Source of the DNA: Burkholderiaceae bacterium
GTDB taxonomy: Bacteria > Pseudomonadota > Gammaproteobacteria > Burkholderiales > Burkholderiaceae_F
Length of the DNA: 5,055 nt
Assembly: GCA_013813185.1 (NCBI GenBank)
Contig: JACCSD010000117.1
Span: 1 to 5,055, forward strand
Direction of reading: 5' to 3'
Shown here: positions 1-5,055 of the stretch, piece by piece
Numbering within the stretch: position 1 is the first letter of the stretch
How the letters are laid out: each line of letters starts with the position of its first letter
Program-made: the position numbers and the translations under genes
Notes under the pieces: generated by a model
What the model was told of the DNA's origin: nothing
The model's input: the letters and a program-made list of their open reading frames with translations, nothing else
Databases searched by the model: none

Positions 1-1022
1 TGCAGTTCGCAGTGCTGGCGGGCGTCGTTACCGCAGTCGCTGCGCCGTTGCCAAGCCAGGCGCAGGAAAAGGTGCTGAATCTTTACTCCGCGCGTCACTA
101 TCAAACCGACGAAGCGCTGTACTCGGACTTCACCCAGCAAACCGGCATCAAGATCAACCGCATCGAAGCCGGCGATGAACAACTGCTGCAGCGGCTGAAG
201 GCCGAGGGTGCGAACAGCCCGGCCGACGTGCTGCTGCTGGTAGATGCGGCGCGGCTGTGGCGCGCGCAAGCCGACGGGCTTTTTCAACCTGTCGAGTCGA
301 AGGTGTTGAACGAGCGCATCCCGGCTCAATTGCGCTCGAGCGACAACACTTGGTTCGGATTTTCAACACGCGCGCGCGCGATCGTCTACAACAAGGGCAA
401 CGTCAAGCCCGAAGATGTCGATACCTACGAAGAACTCGCCGATCCGAAAAACAAAGGCAAGGTGTGCACTCGATCGGGCTCGCATCCTTACATGCTGTCG
501 TTGATCGGGTCGCGGATCGACACGATGGGTGAAGAGGGTGCCGAGCAATGGGCCAAAGGCATCGTCAGCAATATGGCGCGGCCGCCTAGCGGAGGCGATA
601 CCGACCAGATCAAGGCGGTCGCAGCCGGCGAGTGCGGGGCCGCGGTGACCAACACTTACTATTGGGTTCGCCTGCTGCGTTCGACCGATCCAAAAGACCA
701 GGATGTCGTCAGCAAAGTCGGCTTCGTCTGGCCCAACCAGGCGGGTTCCGGTACGCACATCAATATTTCAGGTGGCGGTGTGGCCAAGAATTCGCCGAAC
801 AGGGCCACCGCGATTGCGTTCCTCGAATACCTGTCGAGCGCATCGGCGCAAAATTATTTCGCCAACGGCAACAACGAGTTTCCGGTGGCAAAGGGAGCAA
901 CGTTGAGCAACCCTGCGCTCTCCTCGCTTGGTAACTTCAAGCAGGAGCAGGTTCCGATATCGAATATTGCGAAGAACACGGTCGTGGCGCAGCGCATTCT
1001 CGATCGGGTTGGGTACAAGTGA
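1..1022 (+). CDS. Periplasmic ferric-iron binding protein of an ABC transporter (FbpA/FutA type), 5'-partial
   Basis: This is the solute-binding subunit of a Fe(3+) ABC importer; it captures iron in the periplasm and delivers it to an inner-membrane permease. The reading frame is open to the left edge (codons in phase from base 3), and a GTG at 12 lies inside the hydrophobic signal core, so the true start with its basic N-terminus is off-window. Numbering from that GTG, a Sec signal peptide ends near SQA|Q (residue 17). The mature protein opens with VLNLYSARHY, the usual start of this family. Tyr30, Tyr160 (SGSHPYM) and the pair Tyr216-Tyr217 (NTYYW) are spaced 130, 56 and 1 apart, as expected for the tyrosine iron ligands of FutA-like proteins. 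Cys152 and Cys208 sit at conserved positions and could form a disulfide. The visible 336 residues match the usual family length of about 340. No permease or ATPase gene follows. The family call is secure; iron rather than another metal is inferred from the tyrosine pattern. Confidence 0.93.
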   Translation, partial: QFAVLAGVVTAVAAPLPSQAQEKVLNLYSARHYQTDEALYSDFTQQTGIKINRIEAGDEQLLQRLKAEGANSPADVLLLVDAARLWRAQADGLFQPVESKVLNERIPAQLRSSDNTWFGFSTRARAIVYNKGNVKPEDVDTYEELADPKNKGKVCTRSGSHPYMLSLIGSRIDTMGEEGAEQWAKGIVSNMARPPSGGDTDQIKAVAAGECGAAVTNTYYWVRLLRSTDPKDQDVVSKVGFVWPNQAGSGTHINISGGGVAKNSPNRATAIAFLEYLSSASAQNYFANGNNEFPVAKGATLSNPALSSLGNFKQEQVPISNIAKNTVVAQRILDRVGYK

Positions 1023-1157
1023 CCTGAACTGCCGCGTTGAGGTAAGTCATCACGCGAAAAAACATCCAGTTGAGCTGCTCTCCCGTATCAACGACAGCAC
1101 GGCAACGCGCGTTTCGAATCCATTCCCGCGCACCTGCCGCTGTATCACTCAATCAAC

Positions 1158-1163
1158 GGGAGA
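1158..1163 (+). promoter_or_regulatory. Ribosome binding site GGGAGA for the fasciclin gene
   Basis: GGGAGA lies four bases before the TTG at 1168 (GGAG five bases before). It is the only good Shine-Dalgarno near the predicted signal peptide, and it decides the start: the reading frame is open far upstream, to 928 and beyond, but the translated upstream part looks non-coding. Confidence 0.6.
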
Positions 1164-1167
1164 AATA

Positions 1168-1719
1168 TTGCATACGAAGAACCTGGTGGGCCTCGCAGTA
1201 GCGCTGGCGCTGTCCGTGACGACTTTAACTTCAATGGCTCAGGTCACCGTGGGCGGCGCACCGATGTACGCCAGTAAGGACATCATCGATAACGTAGTCA
1301 ACTCGAAAGATCACACGACGCTGGTCGCCGCCGTGAAAGCCGCCGGCTTGGTCGATACATTGAAAGGCGCCGGCCCGTTCACGGTCTTTGCGCCGACCAA
1401 CACCGCTTTCTCGGCTTTGCCGGCCGGCACGGTCGATACGTTGCTGAAGCCCGAGAACAAGCCGCAGTTGACCAAGGTGCTGACGTATCACGTGGTGCCC
1501 GGAAAGCTGGACGCAGCGGCGCTGATGAAGCAGATCGACGCGGGCGGCGGCAAGGCGATGTTGAAAACGGCCGCCGGTGGCACGCTGACCGCGACGGCCA
1601 GCGGCAAGACGGTGAACGTCACCGACGAAAGCGGTGGCATTTCCAAAGTGACGATCGCTGACGTCAACCAATCGAACGGCGTGATTCACGTCGTCGACAA
1701 AGTATTGCTGCCGAAGTAA
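1168..1719 (+). CDS. Secreted single-domain fasciclin (FAS1) protein
   Basis: A 183-residue protein with a signal peptide followed by one FAS1 domain. The chosen start is TTG at 1168. It gives MHTKN, a hydrophobic stretch LVGLAVALALSVTTL, and a cleavage site SMA|Q after residue 24. Later in-frame CTG/GTG codons at 1183 and 1186 would lose the positively charged N-region. FAS1 landmarks are visible in order: the H1 motif FTVFAPTNTAFSALP (residues 71-85), the YH pair (Tyr107-His108) in LTYHVVPGKL, and the closing H2-like segment SNGVIHVVDKVLLPK (169-183) that ends the protein. Length fits the common bacterial one-domain family (about 160-190 residues). FAS1 domains are known as adhesion or surface-interaction modules; the role of the small bacterial secreted versions is largely unknown, so only export and fold can be stated. 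It is followed by a terminator-like hairpin and is probably transcribed separately from the flavoenzyme downstream. Confidence 0.93.
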   Translation: MHTKNLVGLAVALALSVTTLTSMAQVTVGGAPMYASKDIIDNVVNSKDHTTLVAAVKAAGLVDTLKGAGPFTVFAPTNTAFSALPAGTVDTLLKPENKPQLTKVLTYHVVPGKLDAAALMKQIDAGGGKAMLKTAAGGTLTATASGKTVNVTDESGGISKVTIADVNQSNGVIHVVDKVLLPK

Positions 1720-1739
1720 CTCGCAGTTCGCTGACCGAT

Positions 1740-1776
1740 AAAGCACCGCGCTCTCAACGAGCGCAGTGTTTGCTTT
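1740..1776 (+). terminator. Probable intrinsic terminator after the fasciclin gene
   Basis: A perfect 6-bp stem GCGCTC (1748-1753) / GAGCGC (1759-1764) encloses a 5-base loop. Beyond one C/A mismatch it extends through CAC/GTG (1744-1746 with 1766-1768) and the outer A-T/G-T pairs to 1741-1771. The outer AAAGCA (1740-1745) can alternatively pair with TGCTTT (1771-1776). The downstream side is T-rich (GTTTGCTTT), but has no uninterrupted U run. It begins 21 bases after the fasciclin stop. The A-rich left side means it could also work weakly in the other direction. Confidence 0.6.
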
Positions 1777-1803
1777 CACGTCCGCTTCCGCGCCCGCTAC
1801 CAT
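1775..1803 (+). promoter_or_regulatory. Possible promoter of the flavoenzyme gene, overlapping the terminator end
   Basis: TTCACG (1775-1780) and TACCAT (1798-1803) each match four of six bases of the sigma-70 -35 and -10 boxes and are separated by 17 bases. The -10-like box ends six bases before the ATG at 1810, which would place transcription start at about the A of the ATG. The match is weak and was found by looking for it, so this is tentative. Confidence 0.28.
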
Positions 1804-1809
1804 CGGGCG

Positions 1810-3411
1810 ATGCGGAAGCTCGACGTGTTGATCATCGGCGCCGGCCACAACGGACTGACTTGCGCCTGTTACCTGGCGGCTGCGGGATTGAGCGTTCGCG
1901 TTGTCGAGCGCCGGCACATCGTGGGCGGTGCTGCCGTGACGGAGGAGTTCTATCCGGGCTTCCGCAATTCGACCGCCAGCTATACGGTGAGCTTGTTGAA
2001 CCCGCAGGTGATTCGCGATCTGCAGCTCGCTCGTCACGGGCTGCGCATCATCGAGCGGCCATTCTCGAACTTTGTACCGTTGCCGGACGGGCGCTACCTG
2101 AAGTTCGGCGAGACTGCAGAAGACGCGGCTGCCCAAGCGAATGCCGAGGTAGCCAAGTTCTCGAAGCGTGACGCCGAAAGGCTCCCATCGTTCTACGCAC
2201 GGCTCGATCGCGTCGCCGATCAACTCCGCCAGTGGGTCCTGCAATCGCCCCCAAATCTTGGCGGTCCCTTCGTCGTCGAAGGCTGGCGCGATCTGGTCGC
2301 CGCGGCGAAGCTGCTGTTGCAGATGGGACGCCTGCCGAGAGAAGGGCAGCGCGACCTGGTCGATGTGTTTACCAAGAGTGCCGGTGATTGGCTCGATTCG
2401 TGGTTCGAATCCGAACCGCTGAAGGCCGTGCTCGGATGGGATTCAATCGTCGGCAATTACGCGAGTCCGTATGCGCCGGGCTCGGCCTACGTGCTGCTGC
2501 ACCACGTGTTTGGGGAAGTCAACGGCAAGCGTGGCAAGTGGGGGCATGCGATCGGTGGCATGGGCGCGATCACGCAGGCGATGGCGGCCGAAGCGCAGGC
2601 GCGGAGTGTGCAGATCGACGTCGATATGCCGGTGCAACGAGTGATCGTCGAATCTGGCCGTGCAACGGGTGTCGAATTGCAATCAGGCGAGGTCGTGCGC
2701 GCACGTGCAGTGGCAGCCAACGTCACGCCGAAGCTGTTGTATCGACGCTTGGTCGACGCAGCGGCACTGCCCGCAGACTTCGTCGAAGCGATTGACCGGA
2801 CGAAGTATGGCTCCGGCACGTTCCGCATCAACGTTGCGTTATCCGAGCTGCCAGATTTCGCCGCTTTGCCCGGCGCAGCGTCGCAGCCACATCACGCGAG
2901 CGGAATTACGTTCGCACCGTCGCTTGCCTATATGGATCGCGCATGGCATGACGCGGTCGCCCACGGATACTCGCGCGAGCCGGTGGTCGAGATGTTGATT
3001 CCAAGCGTCGTCGATGACTCGCTTGCGCCGCGAGGCCAACACGTCGCCAGTTTGTTTTGCCAGCAGTTCGCCCCGACTGCAGACTGGTCGATGCTGAAGG
3101 AGGGTGCAGTGCAGGCGATCTTCGACGTCGTGCAGAGCTACTGCCCGAACTTCCGCGCGTCGCTGCTCGGCTATCGCGCGCTGTCGCCGGCGGATTTGGA
3201 GAACGAATTTGGATTGACCGGCGGCGACATCTTCCACGGCCAGTTATCGCTCGATCAATTGTTCTCGATGCGGCCGGTACTCGGCTACGCACGGTACCGG
3301 GGGCCGATCGCCGGTCTGTACCACTGTGGCTCGGGCGCGCATCCGGGCGGTGGCGTCACCGGAGCGCCGGGACACAACGCCGCGCGCGAAATCATTCGCG
3401 ATCTGAATTAG
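1810..3411 (+). CDS. FAD-dependent oxidoreductase, phytoene-dehydrogenase/PYROXD2-like (COG1233 type)
   Basis: A 533-residue flavoprotein of the amine-oxidase/carotenoid-desaturase superfamily, closest in look to PYROXD2-like proteins. The N-terminus carries the FAD dinucleotide-binding motif: IIGAGHNG with GxGxxG at residues 10-15, Glu33 at the end of the second strand to bind the ribose, then GG at 39-40 and EEFYPGFRNS typical of this subgroup. The middle section GHAIGGMGAITQAMA is the conserved active-site-side helix region of these proteins. The C-terminal FAD motif GLYHCGSGAHPGGGVTGAPG lies near residues 502-521. No signal peptide or transmembrane segment is evident, so it is probably cytosolic. 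The substrate is unknown; a carotenoid role is unlikely because no carotenoid genes are nearby and the motifs are of the PYROXD2 branch. ATG at 1810 is chosen because the FAD motif begins at residue 10, although no Shine-Dalgarno precedes it. Its stop overlaps the stop of the convergent putA gene. Confidence 0.9.
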   Translation: MRKLDVLIIGAGHNGLTCACYLAAAGLSVRVVERRHIVGGAAVTEEFYPGFRNSTASYTVSLLNPQVIRDLQLARHGLRIIERPFSNFVPLPDGRYLKFGETAEDAAAQANAEVAKFSKRDAERLPSFYARLDRVADQLRQWVLQSPPNLGGPFVVEGWRDLVAAAKLLLQMGRLPREGQRDLVDVFTKSAGDWLDSWFESEPLKAVLGWDSIVGNYASPYAPGSAYVLLHHVFGEVNGKRGKWGHAIGGMGAITQAMAAEAQARSVQIDVDMPVQRVIVESGRATGVELQSGEVVRARAVAANVTPKLLYRRLVDAAALPADFVEAIDRTKYGSGTFRINVALSELPDFAALPGAASQPHHASGITFAPSLAYMDRAWHDAVAHGYSREPVVEMLIPSVVDDSLAPRGQHVASLFCQQFAPTADWSMLKEGAVQAIFDVVQSYCPNFRASLLGYRALSPADLENEFGLTGGDIFHGQLSLDQLFSMRPVLGYARYRGPIAGLYHCGSGAHPGGGVTGAPGHNAAREIIRDLN

Positions 3412-5055
3412 CTCGCTAGGCCGGCAGTCAATTCGACGTTGCCGCCGGCCGCGGCGGTGTTGATCGTCACTGCGCGCTCGGCGCAAAAACGTTGCAGATA
3501 CCGCGGGCCGCCGGCCTTGGGTCCGGTCCCCGACAATCCTTCGCCGCCAAAGGGTTGGCTGCCGACGACTGCGCCGATGATGTTCCGATTGACGTACAGG
3601 TTGCCGACCCGCGCGCGCTGCGTCACGTGCTCGACGCGCGCGTCCAGGCGCGTGTGCAGTCCCATCGTCAAGCCGTAACCCGTTGTGTTAATCGCGTCGA
3701 TCACTTTGTCGAGGTCGTGCTTGGCGTAGCGGATCACATGCAGTATCGGACCGAAGTTTTCGCTTTCGAGATTGCCGATCGCGTCGATCTCGTAGGCGAT
3801 CGGTGCGAAAAAGTGACCCTTCAAACCGCTCGGTAGCTCGCATTCATAAATGCGTCTGCCGTGCGTGCGTAGCCAATCGCGGTGCTGCTGCAGTAAGGCG
3901 AGCTGTTCTGCGTCAATGACCGGACCGATATCGGTGCGCGGATCGGCCGGATCGCCGACGATCAATTCGCGCAGGGCGCCGGCGATCATCGCGGTCATCG
4001 CATCGGCAACATCGCGCTGCACGAACAGCACGCGCAGTGCCGAGCAGCGCTGCCCACACGAGCGGAATGCGCTGCTGACAACGGCGTCGGTCACCTGCTC
4101 CGGGAGTGCCGTCGAGTCCACGATCATCGCGTTCTGTCCGCCGGTTTCGGCGATCAGAACGCCGATCGGTGAGTCGCGCGCCGCCAACGCGCGATTGATC
4201 GCGCGCGCCGTTGCGATCGATCCGGTGAACGCGACGCCCGCGATGCGGGGATCGGACGTCAAGGCGCGGCCGACGGTTTCGCCGCGACCGAGAGTGAGGT
4301 GCAGCGCGTCGGGCGGGACCCCCGCGTCGTGCATCAATTGGACTGCACGAAATGCAATCAGCGGAGTTTGCTCGGCGGGCTTCGCAACCACACTGTTGCC
4401 CGCGACAAGTGCCGCGGCGATCTGCCCGCCGAAAATGGCCAACGGAAAATTCCATGGGCTGATGCAGACGAACACGCCGCGCCCGGCAAGACGGAGTTCG
4501 TTCGACTCGCCGGCGGGCCCGGGCAGAGGATCCATCTTCATCTGCGTGCGCCCGAGCGCAGCGTAGTAGCGGCAAAAATCGATCGCCTCGCGCACTTCCA
4601 AATGCGCATCGAGCATAGTGCGGCCGGCTTCGCGCACGATTAGCGCAGCCAGTTCGTCATGCGCCGCTTCCCATGCGTCGGCCACCCGATCGATAATTGC
4701 GGCGCGTGCATCGACGCCCATCGCATCCCAGTCGCGCATCGACGCGCTCGCTATTTCGACAACACGGATCGCATCATCAGCCGTCGCTTCGGCTACCGAT
4801 CCCACCGAGTCGCCGAGCCGCGCGGGGTTGCGAACATCGATCGATGGCGAGCGCACCGGGGAGCCGCCGATCAGAGAGATCGCTTCTATCGGCACCGATC
4901 GCATCACGGCCTCGGTCATCGTCAGCAACGTGGGCGCGTATTGCAAATCGATGCCACGCGAGTTGCGCCGTCCCGGGAAAAGCTCGCGGCCGGTCGGCAG
5001 CGCGGACGACGCTTGATCCGATGCGAGATAGCCGCGTGCCTGTTCGTAGACGTCG
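3408..5055 (-). CDS. putA: Proline dehydrogenase/P5C dehydrogenase PutA, C-terminal part (5' end off-window)
   Basis: The visible 548 residues are the C-terminal half of bifunctional PutA. They hold the NAD-dependent L-glutamate-gamma-semialdehyde (P5C) dehydrogenase domain, which makes glutamate in the second step of proline breakdown. The frame runs open through the right edge, and the first visible residues include ELFPGRRNSRGIDL, the PutA linker into this domain. A TTG at 4946 is internal and not the start. Counting from the edge, aldehyde-dehydrogenase catalytic residues are all present at family spacing: Asn202 (PWNF), Lys225 (AKPAEQTP), the FTGS nucleotide loop (276-279), Glu303 (ETGGQN) and the nucleophile Cys337 (CGQRCSALR). 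The C-terminal signature QPFGGEGLSGTGPKAGGP is intact. The protein ends soon after, so it lacks the extra C-terminal domain of long PutAs such as that of E. coli and resembles the short (about 1,000-residue) class. The proline dehydrogenase half and any DNA-binding domain are off-window. It converges on the flavoenzyme gene with a four-base overlap. Confidence 0.95.
   Translation of the reverse strand, partial: DVYEQARGYLASDQASSALPTGRELFPGRRNSRGIDLQYAPTLLTMTEAVMRSVPIEAISLIGGSPVRSPSIDVRNPARLGDSVGSVAEATADDAIRVVEIASASMRDWDAMGVDARAAIIDRVADAWEAAHDELAALIVREAGRTMLDAHLEVREAIDFCRYYAALGRTQMKMDPLPGPAGESNELRLAGRGVFVCISPWNFPLAIFGGQIAAALVAGNSVVAKPAEQTPLIAFRAVQLMHDAGVPPDALHLTLGRGETVGRALTSDPRIAGVAFTGSIATARAINRALAARDSPIGVLIAETGGQNAMIVDSTALPEQVTDAVVSSAFRSCGQRCSALRVLFVQRDVADAMTAMIAGALRELIVGDPADPRTDIGPVIDAEQLALLQQHRDWLRTHGRRIYECELPSGLKGHFFAPIAYEIDAIGNLESENFGPILHVIRYAKHDLDKVIDAINTTGYGLTMGLHTRLDARVEHVTQRARVGNLYVNRNIIGAVVGSQPFGGEGLSGTGPKAGGPRYLQRFCAERAVTINTAAAGGNVELTAGLAS
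3419..3457. repeat. GC-rich inverted repeats at the convergent 3' ends
   Basis: GGCCGGC (3419-3425) and GCCGGCC (3444-3450) form a perfect 7-bp inverted repeat with an 18-base loop. A second, mutually exclusive hairpin is CCGCCG (3442-3447) / CGGCGG (3452-3457) with a GCCG loop. Both lie in the last codons of putA, just past the flavoenzyme stop. No T-run follows on either strand, so they are not classical intrinsic terminators. They could slow or stabilise the 3' end of the flavoenzyme mRNA, or simply reflect Ala/Gly codons in GC-rich DNA. Confidence 0.3.

Noticed and set aside
1033..1062. Inverted repeat CGCGT/ACGCG followed by six A bases after the iron-binding gene
   Set aside because: The stem is only five pairs plus a bulged TGA/TCA. 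The run is of A, not T, on the plus strand and lies on the wrong side for a minus-strand terminator.
1023..1157. Search for a promoter of the fasciclin gene, including TTGAGG at 1037, TTGAGC at 1070 and an ECF-like GAACTG at 1026
   Set aside because: None has a credible -10 partner at proper spacing. A promoter is probably present but cannot be placed from sequence alone.
1231..2244. A 337-codon open frame on the minus strand across the fasciclin gene, the gap and the start of the flavoenzyme
   Set aside because: It lies opposite two well-identified genes, crosses the terminator, shows no recognisable motif and has an Arg/Gln/His-rich make-up typical of antisense frames in GC-rich DNA.
3850..4566. 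A 238-codon plus-strand open frame opposite putA
   Set aside because: It is the shadow of the conserved P5C dehydrogenase domain; the product is rich in Ala, Arg, Ser and Pro with no family resemblance.
3913..4575. A 220-codon minus-strand frame overlapping putA in another phase
   Set aside because: The very Arg-rich translation is typical of an out-of-phase read of GC-rich coding DNA; putA in the other frame has all its catalytic residues.
4944..4946. TTG as a start codon for a stand-alone aldehyde dehydrogenase
   Set aside because: The frame stays open to the window edge and the upstream residues match the PutA linker, so this codon is an internal leucine of a longer protein.

Overview
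This 5,055-base window looks like ordinary chromosomal DNA from a GC-rich (about 60% by eye) Gram-negative bacterium. A proteobacterium, gamma or beta, fits best. The reasons are two Sec-exported periplasmic-type proteins, a PutA-type proline catabolism protein without a C-terminal extra domain, and GC-rich codon use throughout. The genus cannot be told from the sequence. Nothing suggests a plasmid, phage, transposon, CRISPR array or RNA gene.

Layout from left to right. (1) A plus-strand gene enters from the left edge and ends at 1022. It encodes an FbpA/FutA-type periplasmic ferric-iron binding protein, lacking only the first part of its signal peptide. (2) After a 145-base gap comes a small exported protein (1168-1719) made of a single fasciclin (FAS1) domain, most likely starting at TTG behind a GGGAGA ribosome binding site. 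(3) A hairpin at about 1740-1776 looks like an intrinsic terminator for the fasciclin gene. (4) A plus-strand FAD-dependent oxidoreductase of the phytoene-dehydrogenase/PYROXD2-like family runs from 1810 to 3411. It has no visible Shine-Dalgarno, and a promoter-like pair lies so close that its mRNA may be leaderless. (5) On the minus strand, entering from the right edge and stopping at 3408, is the C-terminal half of PutA, comprising the linker and the complete L-glutamate-semialdehyde (P5C) dehydrogenase domain. The oxidoreductase and putA genes converge and their stop codons overlap in the four bases TTAG.

The genes do not form an obvious pathway. Iron uptake, a surface/periplasmic FAS1 protein, a flavoenzyme of unknown substrate and proline oxidation appear to be separate transcription units. 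No iron-transport permease or ATPase gene lies downstream of the binding protein, so any partner must lie to the left or elsewhere.

I found no convincing undescribed multi-gene system. The points most worth a second look are the possible leaderless start of the oxidoreductase, the overlapping convergent stops with no terminator between them, the unknown substrate of the PYROXD2-like enzyme, a Cys-Gly-Gln-Arg-Cys variant at the PutA dehydrogenase active site, and a high density of the palindrome CGATCG.
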